A DNA stretch of 64,000 nucleotides from Nisaea nitritireducens (GCF_014904795.1 NZ_JACZFS010000017.1:1-64000); one strand, 5' to 3'. Positions 1 through 9,892 are shown, counted from the stretch's first letter. The notes: generated by a model not told the origin, from the letters alone. Translations and numbers: made by a program.

Positions 1-2734
1 GGTCGGCGACGACAGCACCAACAGCCGGACCATCACCCTCGGCGGTGCAGGCACCAGCATCACCGCCAATTCGGCCACAGACGCCGTCACCTTCAATGCC
101 GGCGGTCTTACCCTGACCGGTACGCTGACCGGCGAAGGCACCGTGAACGACACGCTGCAGCTCGCAACGGGCGCCAACATCTCGGGCGGTACCATATCCG
201 CGGTCGAGAACCTGACACTCGGCTCCGGCGCCTCCGTCACCATGACCCTGTCGCAGCTGAACGGCTTCAGCGGCACGGTCACCGCCGCCGGCAGCGAGAC
301 CGTGACGCTTTCGGGCAACGGCAATTTCAGCACCCAGAGTGCCATCGAGAGCTATGTCGTCGGCGACGACACCACCAACGCCCGCACCGTTACCATCACA
401 AATGCCGGCCACAGCGTCAGCGCTACCTCCACAACCGATGCCGTCACCTTCGACGGCGGCGCCCTGACCCTGACCGGAACCATCACTGGCGAGGGCACGG
501 TCAACGACACACTCCTGATCGGCAACGGCGCAAACATCTCCGGCGGCACCATCTCCGCAGTCGAAAACCTCACCCTGTCGGGCTCTGGCGCCTCCGTCAC
601 CATGACGGCAGCCCAGCTGAATGGCTTCAGCGGCACCGTCACCGCCGCCGGCAGCAACACCGTCACCCTGACCAGCACCGGGAACGTCTCCAGCGCCAGC
701 CTCGACGCTATCGAGACCGTCGCCACCGCAGCCGACGCAGGCGCCCAGACCATCACCCTCACCAGCGCCCAGGCCTCTGGCAAGACGCTCACCGCCGGAG
801 ATGCGGCGAGCGATCACTTTGTCATCACCGGCTCGGCCGGGAACCAGACAATCACCGGCAGCGCGGGCGGCGACACGATCGACGGCGGCGCCGGGGACGA
901 TTCCCTGTACGGTATCGACGGCTCAGACTTGATTTCGGGCGGTGATGGAGCGGATCTTCTGGTTGGCGGCGCCGGTGCGGACACTCTTGTGGGTGGCGCG
1001 GGTGCTGATACGTTCTCGGGCTCAGCGGGCGAGCTGAACGGCGACACGATCTCGGATTTCGCGGTCGGCGACAGTATCGTTGTCACCGGCGCGGATCTGT
1101 CGGCTCTGAACAGCACAGCCGCCAGTGCCACAATCGCAACCGGGTCCGGTAACCTCGCCCTGACGGGGATCAGTGGCACGAGCGGGACATTCAACGCGGT
1201 TTTTGCCGGCGGCAATACGACGATCACATTGGTCGCCCCCGTTGTTCCGTCCACGTCGACACCCACCAATCCGATTGTCGTGACGCCAACAGCCCCGTCA
1301 ACGACAGGGGGAACGGGCACAACGACGTCCAACAAGATTACCAACACCGGTACGGCATCCGGCAGTGCCGCGTTGGTTGAGAACTCAGGCAACAACGGGA
1401 ACGTTGTCACTGCAACACTGCCGGGCGGAACGTCGATTGCTTCAGAGGGTCCCAGTACGGCGCAGTCCGGAACAGACGCGGTAACGTCATTGGTGGCTGC
1501 GGTTGAATCACGCAGTTCAGCCTCCAACACCCAGTTAGTTGGCGGGGCTCAGGCCTTCCTGAAAAATTTGGCATCTACAACCACTTTGGACGTTCGAACT
1601 ATCGTCCCTACCTCGACGAGCACATTGCTGAGTGAACCCATCAAGATCTCGGGCACAACCGGGACTGGCGGCTCAACTCAATCGGAAGCGTTCGTGATCG
1701 ACATTCGGACCTTGCCTGCCGGCTCGACGATTCAGCTCGATAATATTGAGTTCGCCTCGATCCTTGGCTCAGTGACGGTCAACGGTGGCGCAGGGTCAAA
1801 CTATGCCGTGGGCGATGAGGCAAGCCAGTTCATCTCCCTTGGTGAAGGCCCAGACACGCTATTCGGCGGTGGCGGTGACGATACGATTGGCTCCGCCGGT
1901 GGGGACGACGATCTCTATGGCGATGACGGCAACGACTATGTCTTTGGCGGGACGGGCAACGATACGGTCAACGGTGGCGCTGGCGATGATCGCCTCGCGG
2001 GCAACGAGGGCGATGACATGCTGTTCGGAGAGAGTGGTCGAGACTACGCAAGCTTCGATCTCGACTACTCCGAAGACGCTGCAGGTATCTCGCGGAACGA
2101 CGGGACGATAGCCGTCGAGGGAACCGACACGATCAACGGTGTGGAGATCCTGGTCTTCACCGATCGTAAGACCGTCATCACCACAGATACGACTTCGGAT
2201 GCTGCGAGCTTCAACGAGGCCCGATATCTGGCTCAAAATGCCGATGTTGCCGAAGCTGTTGCCGCTGGAACGTTCAGCTCAGGATTGCAGCACTATCAGC
2301 TTGCAGGACAGTCGGAGGGTCGTGCGGGTGCGAGCAGTTACACGGTCGATGAAGCGTTCTATCTAGCGCAGAATGCTGATGTAGCAGCAGCGGTTACAAG
2401 CGGAGGCTTCACCTCCGGTATGCAACACTTCCTGCAATTCGGACAGTCTGAAGGCCGAGACGGCAACGCATTCTTCGACAGTACTTACTATCTGGCTCAA
2501 AACACGGATGTGGCCGAGGCTGTGAACTCTGGAAGCATCCAGTCCGCGTACGAGCATTATATTTCGAACGGAGCAACCGAGGGCCGGGCTGCGTCAAAGT
2601 TCTTTGACACCACAAAGTACCTCGAGGCCAATGCGGATGTGGCGGAGGCTGGTGTGAATGCGCTTGAACATTATCTGACCCTTGGCCTCTACGAAGGTCG
2701 TACGGGGTTCTTGGTCGATGACTTCAGCCTGTGA
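1..2734 (+). CDS. RTX-type calcium-binding protein, 3' part (start outside window)
   Basis: The reading frame is open from base 2, so the gene begins left of the window; at least 910 residues are visible. In order: two Ser/Thr/Gly-rich repeats of about 119 residues (from bases 2 and 359), a first block of glycine/aspartate RTX nonapeptides (about 839-1018), a Pro/Thr linker (about 1240-1330), a beta-rich domain, a second RTX block (about 1784-2060), and four C-terminal repeats of the form YLxxNxDVxxA...HYxxxGxxEGR (about 2222-2720). RTX repeats bind calcium after export, usually by a type I system, and fold outside the cell. No protease zinc motif is seen in this part. Adhesin or surface-layer function is an inference; no secretion genes lie within the window. 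Confidence 0.85.
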   Translation, partial: VGDDSTNSRTITLGGAGTSITANSATDAVTFNAGGLTLTGTLTGEGTVNDTLQLATGANISGGTISAVENLTLGSGASVTMTLSQLNGFSGTVTAAGSETVTLSGNGNFSTQSAIESYVVGDDTTNARTVTITNAGHSVSATSTTDAVTFDGGALTLTGTITGEGTVNDTLLIGNGANISGGTISAVENLTLSGSGASVTMTAAQLNGFSGTVTAAGSNTVTLTSTGNVSSASLDAIETVATAADAGAQTITLTSAQASGKTLTAGDAASDHFVITGSAGNQTITGSAGGDTIDGGAGDDSLYGIDGSDLISGGDGADLLVGGAGADTLVGGAGADTFSGSAGELNGDTISDFAVGDSIVVTGADLSALNSTAASATIATGSGNLALTGISGTSGTFNAVFAGGNTTITLVAPVVPSTSTPTNPIVVTPTAPSTTGGTGTTTSNKITNTGTASGSAALVENSGNNGNVVTATLPGGTSIASEGPSTAQSGTDAVTSLVAAVESRSSASNTQLVGGAQAFLKNLASTTTLDVRTIVPTSTSTLLSEPIKISGTTGTGGSTQSEAFVIDIRTLPAGSTIQLDNIEFASILGSVTVNGGAGSNYAVGDEASQFISLGEGPDTLFGGGGDDTIGSAGGDDDLYGDDGNDYVFGGTGNDTVNGGAGDDRLAGNEGDDMLFGESGRDYASFDLDYSEDAAGISRNDGTIAVEGTDTINGVEILVFTDRKTVITTDTTSDAASFNEARYLAQNADVAEAVAAGTFSSGLQHYQLAGQSEGRAGASSYTVDEAFYLAQNADVAAAVTSGGFTSGMQHFLQFGQSEGRDGNAFFDSTYYLAQNTDVAEAVNSGSIQSAYEHYISNGATEGRAASKFFDTTKYLEANADVAEAGVNALEHYLTLGLYEGRTGFLVDDFSL
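2..718 (+). repeat. Two tandem ~119-residue repeats in the RTX protein
   Basis: The unit starting VGDDSTN at base 2 recurs as VGDDTTN at base 359, a spacing of 357 bp. Conserved segments include TGEGTVNDTL, GANISGGTISAVENLTL and LNGFSGTVTAAGS. The array probably continues upstream of the window. Confidence 0.85.
839..1018 (+). repeat. RTX nonapeptide block 1
   Basis: Tandem nine-residue units such as GGAGDDSLY, GGDGADLLV and GGAGADTLV match the calcium-binding GGxGxDxUx consensus. Confidence 0.9.
1784..2060 (+). repeat. RTX nonapeptide block 2
   Basis: A second array with units GGGGDDTIG, GDDGNDYVF, GGTGNDTVN, GGAGDDRLA and GNEGDDMLF. It is separated from block 1 by about 250 residues, which is typical of multi-block RTX proteins. 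Confidence 0.9.
2222..2720 (+). repeat. Four C-terminal YLxxNxDV repeats of ~34-45 residues
   Basis: Copies begin near 2225, 2360, 2489 and 2618 with YLAQNADV, YLAQNADV, YLAQNTDV and YLEANADV, each followed by an HY or HF and a GxxEGR motif. The last copy is shorter. I recognise the repeat as common in RTX and cell-surface proteins of alphaproteobacteria but know no assigned function. Confidence 0.8.
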
Positions 2735-2810
2735 GGATTGGGATCAGGTTGTAGCGCTACCTGCCCGAAGTTCGTCGGGGAACAGTCAGCCGACAGGAAA
2801 TCGGCCCGTT

Positions 2811-2925
2811 CACGCTCTGGCAACCCGAGCTTGCAACATTTGACTGGCGCGTAGCGGTACTGGCCGCTCCGAGCGGTCTGATGTTGCTGCGATGGCACTT
2901 GGGCATCGGCCGGGTCGACAGTTTC
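2811..2925 (+). pseudogene. chrA (chromate transporter) C-terminal remnant, copy 1
   Basis: In one frame this encodes TLWQPELATFDWR...GLMLLRWHLGIGRV, resembling the end of the second half of ChrA transporters. About 105 bp (2811-2915) match 11550-11654 at about 90% on the same strand. No ChrA sequence is recognisable before it, and after GRV the frame runs into an unrelated tail ending at 2991. I read it as a scar rather than a gene. It lies between the RTX gene and the end of the cox cluster. Confidence 0.6.
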
Positions 2926-2992
2926 AGGCCCGCGGACATGGCTGGGACGCCGACCTCAGGGCCCTACGCGCCGGCAGAAACCCATCCTTAGC

Positions 2993-3091
2993 TCAGCAAC
3001 AGACAGGCGTTGTGTCCGAGGCCTGTTCGATCACCCGCCGGAGCAAGGCTCGGATCCGTCCGACCGCGCTGCCGAGAAGTCGCTTCTTCAT
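2993..3091 (-). CDS. Small basic protein (32 aa) coupled to coxF
   Basis: The ATG at 3091 overlaps the coxF stop as ATGA, and a strong Shine-Dalgarno sequence (AGGAGGGC) lies about 6 bases upstream, inside coxF. The product starts MKKRLLGSAV, is rich in Arg and Lys, and ends PVCC. No family is recognised. The coupling matches the junctions used elsewhere in this cluster, which favours translation. It could equally be the stub of a longer cox accessory gene cut off by the rearrangement that left the chrA remnant just downstream. Confidence 0.45.
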   Translation of the reverse strand: MKKRLLGSAVGRIRALLRRVIEQASDTTPVCC

Positions 3092-3921
3092 GCCGTTGCC
3101 CTCCTGTTGTTTTCCGCGCTGTCGCGGGCGCGCTGACGGCGGACCGCAACCAGCTCCGCCATGATGGAAAGCGCGATCTCCTCCGGCTCGATGGCGTTGA
3201 TATCGAGTCCCGCCGGAGCCTTGAGCGCTTCCAATCGTGCCTCCGGCAGTCCGCGCTCCGCCAAGTGTGTGCGCATTACGTTCGCCTTGCGACGGCTGCC
3301 GACGAAGGAAACGAAACCGGCACCGCTGTCGAGCGCCCCCGCGAGTGCTTCGCGGTCGCGCTTGCCCTGCGTCGCGACAACGACGAAGTCGCGCGCTGCC
3401 AGATCCAGCGCTTCGAACTCGAACCCCTCGTGTCGCACCACATCGACGGTGAATCCGGCGAGATCTTCCGCCAGCGCCGATGCCGTCACCCGGTAGCCGA
3501 GGGTAACGGCGAGCCGCGCGAGCACGGTCGCGACCGAAGAGCCGCCGCAGATCACCAGCCGCGGCGCCTGTCGCATCGGTTCGATGAAGATGTCGACGGT
3601 ACCGCCGCTCGGACAGCCGCTCTTGTGCAGCTCGACACCGTCGCGGTCGAGCCGCTCGACCACTTCGTCGCCGGGCTTCACCCGGATCAGGCGGGGCTCC
3701 CCCGCGTCGAGCACCGCTTCCGCGGAGCGGCGCACGGCGCCCTGCACGCAGCCGCCGCCGAGAAATCCCTTGATCGTCCCGTCCGCGAGCACCACCGCCT
3801 TCGCGCCGGCCTTTGCGCTGGTTGCATTCTCGGTCCGCACCACGGTCGCGACGCAGAACTCCGCCTCCGCCTCCATCAGGGCCGCGATCGTGGTGAAAAC
3901 GTCATCGTGCTGCCGTTCCAT
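3088..3921 (-). CDS. coxF: XdhC/CoxF-family maturation factor of CO dehydrogenase
   Basis: 277 residues. The N-terminal XdhC/CoxI region carries FLGGGCVQGAV (about 53-63) and an SGCPSGGT motif (about 101-108). The C-terminal Rossmann part contains RLVICGGSSVAT and, near the end, GLDINAIEPEEIALSI. XdhC-like proteins bind molybdenum cofactor and help insert the finished cofactor into xanthine dehydrogenase-family enzymes; in cox clusters this gene is coxF. It starts 12 bp after coxE, and GGAG-type sites precede the ATG. It overlaps the next small ORF by four bases. Function is assigned from family and context. Confidence 0.88.
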   Translation of the reverse strand: MERQHDDVFTTIAALMEAEAEFCVATVVRTENATSAKAGAKAVVLADGTIKGFLGGGCVQGAVRRSAEAVLDAGEPRLIRVKPGDEVVERLDRDGVELHKSGCPSGGTVDIFIEPMRQAPRLVICGGSSVATVLARLAVTLGYRVTASALAEDLAGFTVDVVRHEGFEFEALDLAARDFVVVATQGKRDREALAGALDSGAGFVSFVGSRRKANVMRTHLAERGLPEARLEALKAPAGLDINAIEPEEIALSIMAELVAVRRQRARDSAENNRRATA

Positions 3922-3933
3922 TCCTCCGTCTCC

Positions 3934-5163
3934 CTATAAGGCCGCCAGCTCGGGCTCGAGCGCCGCCAGCGCCTGCAGGCTGTTCGCAGCGGAAAAATGA
4001 TCGATATGGGGCAGCGCCGCCGCCATGCCCCGCGCCACAGGTTCGTAGTCCTTCCAGCCGAGCAGCGGATTGAGCCAGACGATACGACGCGCCCGGGTCC
4101 GGAGCCGCTTGAGCTCCCGTGCCAGATGTTCCGGCGCTTCGGTGTCGTAGCCGTCGCTCAGGATCACCACGACCGTCCGGCTGTCGATCGCCTGCTTGGC
4201 GTAGCGCGTGTTGAAATCCTCGAGCGCGCCGGCGATCCGGGTTCCCCCGCCGAAGCCCTCTATCATCAGAGAGAGCTTCGCCAGCGCCCGGAACGGGTCC
4301 TTGTCGGTGAGCGCATCCGTCACGCGAACGAGACGGGTATGGAAAAGGTAGGCGTCTGCCCGCATCCAGCGGCAGAGCAGGCCCCGTACGAAAAGCAGGA
4401 AATACCGGCTGTAGAGCTTCATCGAGCCGGAGACGTCGAGCAGCACCACGATGCGCACGGGACGGTCCGGCCGCGTCCGCTTCAGCAGATCCACCGGCTC
4501 GCCTCCATGGGCGATGTTGCGCCGGATGGTGCGCCGGAGGTCGAGGCTGCGCCCCCGTGCAGAGGGCTTGCGGCGGCGGCTAAGACGGTACCGCATCGCG
4601 CGCGCTAAACTCTCCGCCACCCGTTCCGCCTCGGCGATATCCTCTTTCGCCGAGATCTCGCGCAGATCGGTCTTGAACAGGCTGTCGCGCCGGTCGGCGG
4701 CAATCCGGTGCGGCGCGGAGGGAGCTTCCGCATCCTCCTCGCCGTCGCTGGCGTTTGTCGCCTGCGCCGCCCCGCCGATCGGACGCCCTGCCCGATCTTC
4801 CGGCGGCAGCACCTTGTCCCAGAGCGCCGGGCGTGCCCGCTTCGGCGTGCTGGTATTCTCCCCCCGCAGGATATTCGCGCGCCTCACACCCTCGCCGAAC
4901 CAATAGGCCCGGAACAGCGTGTCGAACCGGTCCCAGTCCTCCCGGTTGCCGCAAAGCGCGACCTTGAGCGCCGCCTGTACGCCGTCCGGTGTCGGCCTGT
5001 CGAGGCGCCTGACGATGTCGAGCGACAGGGCCGTCTCAGACGGACCGAGAGTGAAGCCGTTCAGCCGGAGATGGGCGATGAAGCCCCGCATCCGCTCCCG
5101 CGGTCCCGGGGGCTCCGGGGGCTCCGGCAGGACGCCGTTCTCGCCGGGCTCCGCCATCGTCAC
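3934..5163 (-). CDS. coxE: VWA-domain protein CoxE
   Basis: 409 residues. The C-terminal half is a von Willebrand A domain with an intact MIDAS DVSGSM at 243-248 and a downstream LSDGYDTEAP segment. The N-terminal half is helical, acidic and proline-rich at its start. CoxE works with the AAA+ protein CoxD in building the [CuSMoO2] active site of CO dehydrogenase, as described for Oligotropha carboxidovorans. The start overlaps the coxD stop as ATGA, so the two are translationally coupled and presumably made in fixed ratio. Confidence 0.93.
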   Translation of the reverse strand: MTMAEPGENGVLPEPPEPPGPRERMRGFIAHLRLNGFTLGPSETALSLDIVRRLDRPTPDGVQAALKVALCGNREDWDRFDTLFRAYWFGEGVRRANILRGENTSTPKRARPALWDKVLPPEDRAGRPIGGAAQATNASDGEEDAEAPSAPHRIAADRRDSLFKTDLREISAKEDIAEAERVAESLARAMRYRLSRRRKPSARGRSLDLRRTIRRNIAHGGEPVDLLKRTRPDRPVRIVVLLDVSGSMKLYSRYFLLFVRGLLCRWMRADAYLFHTRLVRVTDALTDKDPFRALAKLSLMIEGFGGGTRIAGALEDFNTRYAKQAIDSRTVVVILSDGYDTEAPEHLARELKRLRTRARRIVWLNPLLGWKDYEPVARGMAAALPHIDHFSAANSLQALAALEPELAAL

Positions 5164-6044
5164 GCGACCTTTCCCATCAGGCGCTGGGTAACTTCCGGTG
5201 CGATCGCGCGCTGGTCCGCCTCTGTCTTCAGCAAGCAGATGAGGCTCGCCTGCAGCAGATCGAGATTGTCCTCAAGCTTCTCCACCTTGAGACCGACAAG
5301 CGCCATCGCCCAGTCCAGCGTCTCGGCAATGCCTGGCACCTTCTCCAGCTCCTCGCGGCGGAGTTGCTGCACGAAGCCGACGATCCGCCGTGCGAGTTCG
5401 TCGTCGATCTCCGGCATCCGCGCGGCAAGGATCGCCCGCTCCTTCTCCGCGTCCGGATAATCGACCCAGGAATAGAGGCAGCGCCGGCGGAGCGCGTCAG
5501 AGAGCGCGCGGGTCCCGTTCGATGTCAGGACCACATGCGGGATCGAGACCGCTTCGATGGTACCGAGTTCCGGAATCGTCACCTGATAGTCGGCCAGCAG
5601 TTCCAGCAGAAAGGCCTCGAACTCCTCGTCCGCGCGGTCGATCTCGTCGATCAGCAGGACCGGCGGCTCGAGCTGGCTGATCGCTTCCAGCAGCGGTCGC
5701 CGCAGGAGGTATTCCTCGGAGAAAATATGGTTCTCCAAGGTCTCTGCAGAGTCCGCCCCTTCGGTTGCCTCCCGTGCCCGGATGGACAACAGCTGACGCT
5801 GATAATTCCACTCGTAGAGCGTCGCGTTCGCATCCAGCCCTTCGTAGCACTGCAACCGGATCAGCCGGGTGCCGAGCAGCTTCGCCAGCGCCCGCGCGAT
5901 GTCGGTCTTGCCGACGCCCGCCTCGCCCTCTAGCAGCAGCGGGCGGTGGATCTCCGTCGCCAGCGTCAGCGCCATCGCGAGGCTTTCCTCCGCGATGTAA
6001 CCGGCTTTTGCGAGTTTTGCCTGTAGCTCTTTGTAATCTCTCAT
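5160..6044 (-). CDS. coxD: MoxR-type AAA+ ATPase CoxD
   Basis: 294 residues from the ATG at 6044, about the length of the O. carboxidovorans CoxD. Walker A is GEAGVGKT (about 40-47), Walker B is LLIDEID, and sensor and arginine-finger regions follow (TSNGTRALSDALRRRC). CoxD-type ATPases partially unfold apo-CO dehydrogenase to introduce sulfur and copper. A longer upstream reading in this frame is low-complexity and overlaps the end of coxL, so the MRDYKEL start was chosen. The 58-bp gap after coxL contains an inverted repeat (AAACCC/GGGTTT) that may form a hairpin. Confidence 0.94.
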   Translation of the reverse strand: MRDYKELQAKLAKAGYIAEESLAMALTLATEIHRPLLLEGEAGVGKTDIARALAKLLGTRLIRLQCYEGLDANATLYEWNYQRQLLSIRAREATEGADSAETLENHIFSEEYLLRRPLLEAISQLEPPVLLIDEIDRADEEFEAFLLELLADYQVTIPELGTIEAVSIPHVVLTSNGTRALSDALRRRCLYSWVDYPDAEKERAILAARMPEIDDELARRIVGFVQQLRREELEKVPGIAETLDWAMALVGLKVEKLEDNLDLLQASLICLLKTEADQRAIAPEVTQRLMGKVA

Positions 6045-6102
6045 GGATTGAAAACCCGGACCGGACGACGCATGGGTTGCCGCCCGGCCCGGAGGTGGGT
6101 TT

Positions 6103-8523
6103 CTAGGCCGTGATGCCGAGCCGCTCGGCCGTCTTCCACACCCGCCAGTGATCATGCGGCATTTGCGTGTGGGTTAGACCGAGATGGGCGAAGGCATCGT
6201 TGACGGCGTTGGAGAAAGCCGAGACGCCGCCGACATTCGGCGACTCCCCGACACCCTTCGCACCGATCGGGTGGTGCGGCGACGGCGTGACGGTGAAATC
6301 GGTCTCCCAGACCGGCGTTTCCACCGCCGTCGGCAGGAAGAAGTCCATCAGGCTCGCGCCCTTCACGTTCCCCATTTCGTCGTAGGAGATCTCCTGGCCC
6401 ATGGCGATGGCAAGGGCTTCCGTCAGTCCACCATGCACCTGTCCCTCGATGATCATCGGGTTGATCCGGGTACCGCAATCGTCCAGCGCGTAGAAACGGC
6501 GGATGTCGGTCACACCGGTATCGACGTCGATGTCGACGACGCAGACATAGGCCCCGAAGGGATAGGTCATGTTCGGCGGATCGTAGTAGCTGACGGCCTC
6601 CAGACCCGGCTCCAGACCCGGCGGGACGTTGTTGTAGGCGGCGAAAGCGACTTCGGCCATGGTCTTGAAACGTTCCGGCGCGCCCTTGACCACGAACCGG
6701 TCGACGTCGAACTCGACATCGTCGTCATGCACCTCGAGCAGCCAGGCGGCGATCATCTGCGCCTTGGCCTTGATCTTCCGACCCGCCATCGCCGTCGCGG
6801 CACCGGCGACCGGCGTCGAGCGGGAACCGTAGGTCCCGAGGCCATAAGGCGCGGTGTCCGTATCGCCTTCCTCGACCGTGATCTGGTCCGCAGGGATGCC
6901 GATCTCGGAGGCCAGGATCTGGGCGAAGGTCGTAGCATGACCCTGCCCCTGGCTTATGGTCCCGAGCCGGGCAATCGCGCTGCCGGTCGGATGCACCCGG
7001 ATCTCGCAGCTGTCGAACATCCCGAGCCCGAGAATGTCGCAGTTCTTGATCGGGCCGGCCCCGACGATCTCGGTGAAGAACCCGACGCCGACCCCCATCA
7101 GGGAGCGGGTCTCGCCGCGCGCGAAGGCCTCGCGGTTGGCTTTCTGCTCGTCCCGGAGCGCCTTGTACTTGACCGTCTCCAGCGCCTTTTCCATCGCGGT
7201 ATGGTAGTCGCCGCTGTCGTACTCCCAGCCGAGCGCCGAGGTGTATGGGAACTGCTCTTTCTTGATGAAGTTCTTTATCCTGAGCTCCGCCGGATCCATC
7301 TCCAGCTTGCGGGCGAGCACATCCATCATCCGCTCGATGAAATAGGATGCCTCCGTCACCCGGAAGGAACACCTGTACGCGACGCCGCCCGGCGCCTTGT
7401 TGGTATAAACGCCGTCGACCGATACGTGGGCGACGGGGATATCGTATGAGCCGGTGCAGATGTTGAAGAAACCGGCCGGGAACTTGGTCGGGTCCGCGCA
7501 GGCGTCGAAGCCGCCATGGTCGGCGAGCACGTGGCACTTGAGCCCGGTGATCCGCCCATCCCTGGTCGCTGAGATTTCCCCCGTCATGTGGTAGTCGCGG
7601 GCAAAGGCCGTCGATTGCAGGTTCTCGATCCGGTCCTCGATCCACTTCACCGGGACGCCGAGCACGATCGAGGCGACGACGGAGCAGATATAGCCGGGAT
7701 AGACGCCGACCTTGTTGCCGAAGCCGCCGCCGATATCCGGCGAGATCACGCGGATCTTGTGCTCCGGAATTGTGGAGATCAGCGAGGCCACGGTACGCAC
7801 CGCATGCGGCGCCTGGAAGGTACCCCAGAGGGTGAGATGGCCGTTTACCTTGTCCATGCTAGCGACGCAGCCAGCGGTCTCCAGCGGGCAAGGATGGACA
7901 CGCTGGTAGGTGATCTTCTCCTTGGCCACGATTTCGGCATCGGCCAGTGCCCTTTCGGTGCCGTCCTGATCGCCGACTTCCCAGGTGAAGATATGGTTGT
8001 GGTGACGGCGGGGCCCATGCGCCCCTTCGGTCTTGCCTTCGAGATCCTCGCGCAGGACCGGCGCATCCGGGTCCATCGCCTTGAACGGATCGACCAGGAC
8101 CGGCAGTTCCTCGTACTCGACTTCGACCAGCTCGGCCGCGTCAGATGCCGCATAACGGTCGTCGGCGACGACGAAGGCCACTTCCTGGCCCTGGAACAGG
8201 ACCTTGCCGTCGGCGAGCACCATCTGCACGTCACCGGCGAGCGTCGGCATCCATGCGAGATTGACCGGCTTCAGGTCATCCGCGGTGAGCACCGCCTTGA
8301 CCCCCGGCACGGCCAGCGCCGCTTCCTTGTTCACCGATTTGATACGGGCATGGGCATATGGCGAGCGGACGAAATCGCCGAACAGCATGCCCGGCAACTT
8401 GATGTCGTCGACATAGTTGCCCTTGCCTTGCACGAAGCGGGCATCCTCGACCCTGCGGCGGGCGGTGCCCATGCCTTTCAGGTTCTGTTTGCGTTCCTCG
8501 ACACTGGCGACTTCGGCGTTCAT
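6103..8523 (-). CDS. coxL: Aerobic CO dehydrogenase (form I), large Mo-Cu subunit
   Basis: 806 residues, beginning [12 protein letters not shown]. The active-site loop AYRCSFR lies at about 382-388 with Cys385; this is the form I signature that carries the Cu ligand and separates true CO dehydrogenases from form II paralogs. Further matches to the O. carboxidovorans enzyme are GGGFGNKVG, the SQGQGH motif, GTYGSRSTP and GAKGVGESP near the end (the last contains the active-site glutamate). It catalyses CO + H2O to CO2 + 2 e- + 2 H+, feeding the respiratory chain. The start overlaps the coxS stop as ATGA. Confidence 0.97.
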   Translation of the reverse strand: MNAEVASVEERKQNLKGMGTARRRVEDARFVQGKGNYVDDIKLPGMLFGDFVRSPYAHARIKSVNKEAALAVPGVKAVLTADDLKPVNLAWMPTLAGDVQMVLADGKVLFQGQEVAFVVADDRYAASDAAELVEVEYEELPVLVDPFKAMDPDAPVLREDLEGKTEGAHGPRRHHNHIFTWEVGDQDGTERALADAEIVAKEKITYQRVHPCPLETAGCVASMDKVNGHLTLWGTFQAPHAVRTVASLISTIPEHKIRVISPDIGGGFGNKVGVYPGYICSVVASIVLGVPVKWIEDRIENLQSTAFARDYHMTGEISATRDGRITGLKCHVLADHGGFDACADPTKFPAGFFNICTGSYDIPVAHVSVDGVYTNKAPGGVAYRCSFRVTEASYFIERMMDVLARKLEMDPAELRIKNFIKKEQFPYTSALGWEYDSGDYHTAMEKALETVKYKALRDEQKANREAFARGETRSLMGVGVGFFTEIVGAGPIKNCDILGLGMFDSCEIRVHPTGSAIARLGTISQGQGHATTFAQILASEIGIPADQITVEEGDTDTAPYGLGTYGSRSTPVAGAATAMAGRKIKAKAQMIAAWLLEVHDDDVEFDVDRFVVKGAPERFKTMAEVAFAAYNNVPPGLEPGLEAVSYYDPPNMTYPFGAYVCVVDIDVDTGVTDIRRFYALDDCGTRINPMIIEGQVHGGLTEALAIAMGQEISYDEMGNVKGASLMDFFLPTAVETPVWETDFTVTPSPHHPIGAKGVGESPNVGGVSAFSNAVNDAFAHLGLTHTQMPHDHWRVWKTAERLGITA

Positions 8524-9014
8524 TGGGCAGCCTCCCTGGTCGCGTTCAACTCGTCCGCCGCGGCCCGGATGGCCTTGACGATGTTCTGATACCCCGTGCA
8601 ACGGCAGAGATTTCCGGAGATCCCGTAGCGAATCTCCTCCTCGCTCGGGTTCGGGTTTTCCTGCAGCAGCCTGTAGGCCCTCGTGATCATGCCCGGGGTG
8701 CAGAAACCGCATTGCAGGCCGTGATGCTCGCGGAAGGCTTCCTGCAGCGCGTGCAGGGTGCCGTCGGCATTCGCAATACCCTCGATCGTGGTCACCTCCG
8801 CGCCGTTCGACTGGGCGACGAAGACGGTGCAGGATTTCACCGACTTGCCATTCAGATCGACGGTGCAGGCGCCGCAATGGCTGGTCTCGCAGCCGATATG
8901 CGGGCCGGTAAGGCTTAGCTGCTCGCGCAGGAAATGGATCAGCAGGGTGCGCGGCTCGGCGAGGCCTTCGACCTCGGCGCCGTTGACGTTCATTTTGACA
9001 TGCATCTTTGACAT
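8520..9014 (-). CDS. coxS: CO dehydrogenase small [2Fe-2S] subunit
   Basis: 164 residues from the ATG at 9014, which has a GAGGGAGAG ribosome site; a TTG 18 bases upstream in frame is possible but weaker. The N-terminal plant-type ferredoxin domain has Cys42, Cys47, Cys50 and Cys62. The C-terminal helical domain has QCGFC (Cys102, Cys105) and LCRC (Cys137, Cys139). These hold the two [2Fe-2S] clusters that carry electrons from the Mo-Cu site in CoxL to FAD in CoxM. It lies between coxM and coxL. Confidence 0.97.
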   Translation of the reverse strand: MSKMHVKMNVNGAEVEGLAEPRTLLIHFLREQLSLTGPHIGCETSHCGACTVDLNGKSVKSCTVFVAQSNGAEVTTIEGIANADGTLHALQEAFREHHGLQCGFCTPGMITRAYRLLQENPNPSEEEIRYGISGNLCRCTGYQNIVKAIRAAADELNATREAAQ

Positions 9015-9028
9015 CAGTCGGCTCTCCC

Positions 9029-9892
9029 TCAACCGGCGTTCTTCTGGGCGCGGGCGATAGCCCGGCGCACCATGATACCGGCGACATGGGTCCGGAAATC
9101 GGCCGGCCCTCGTCCGTCGCTCGTGGGTTCAGTGATCTCCTCGGCGAGGCGCACCGCCGTGTCGACTGCGTCCGCCCCTAGATCAGTTCCAACGAGCGCG
9201 CCTGCCGCCGCTTCCGCATAGAGCGGCGTCGACGCTACATTGGTGAGCGCGATCGATGCCGAGGTACAGCGCCCGCTTTCCACGGTCAGGATAACGGCGG
9301 CCGCGGCAGTCGCGTAGTCACCGATCTTGCGCTTCTGTTTCTCGTAGGCGGCGCCGTGCCCGGCGGCCGGGGTCGGGATCCGGATCTGAGTCAGAACCTC
9401 GTTTTCCTCGAGTTCGGTGAAGTAGGCGGCTTCGTAATAGTCCCGGGCGGCGATGTCCCGGCTGCCGTTCGGGCCAACCGCGCGGAACCGCGCGCCGAGC
9501 GCCTGCATGATCGCCGGCATGTCGTTGCCGGGATCGCCGTTCGCGACATTGCCCCCGATCGTGCCGCAATAGCGCACCTGGGGATCGGCGATCAGCGCCG
9601 CCGCTTCCGGGATGATCGGACATTTGCGGGCGAGCAGGTCGGAGATCAACACCTCGTGCTGGGTTGTCAGCGCGCCGATGACGAGCTCGCCGCCGTCTTC
9701 CGAGATGCCATGCAGACTATCGATGGCCTGCAGATCGACGATGTGCGACGGCACCGCCATGCGCAATTTCATCATCGGTATCAGACTGTGACCGCCCGCG
9801 AGCAGGCGCGCCTCGTCACCATGCTCGTTCAGCAAGGCGATGGCACCGTCGACGGATTCCGGGCGATGATATTCGAATGATCCTGGGATCAT
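9029..9892 (-). CDS. coxM: CO dehydrogenase medium FAD-binding subunit
   Basis: 287 residues. The two FAD pyrophosphate-binding motifs are present: AGGHSLIP (about 32-39) and [14 protein letters not shown] (about 111-124). The C-terminal CO_deh_flav_C domain follows. It accepts electrons from CoxS and passes them on to quinone or a cytochrome at the membrane. The ATG at 9892 is preceded by GAGGGAGG. The gene starts the structural part of the operon, after a 177-bp gap that carries candidate operator repeats. Confidence 0.96.
   Translation of the reverse strand: MIPGSFEYHRPESVDGAIALLNEHGDEARLLAGGHSLIPMMKLRMAVPSHIVDLQAIDSLHGISEDGGELVIGALTTQHEVLISDLLARKCPIIPEAAALIADPQVRYCGTIGGNVANGDPGNDMPAIMQALGARFRAVGPNGSRDIAARDYYEAAYFTELEENEVLTQIRIPTPAAGHGAAYEKQKRKIGDYATAAAAVILTVESGRCTSASIALTNVASTPLYAEAAAGALVGTDLGADAVDTAVRLAEEITEPTSDGRGPADFRTHVAGIMVRRAIARAQKNAG

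Noticed and set aside
814-1530. 238-codon minus-strand frame within the RTX gene
   Set aside because: It is the complement of repetitive GGxGxD coding and simply Pro/Val/Ala-rich.
839-2060. Possible CRISPR or tandem-repeat array
   Set aside because: The short repeats are in-frame RTX nonapeptides without spacers of constant length.
6184-7449. 421-codon open frame on the plus strand across coxL
   Set aside because: Antisense to coxL, rich in Asp, Arg and His, no domains.
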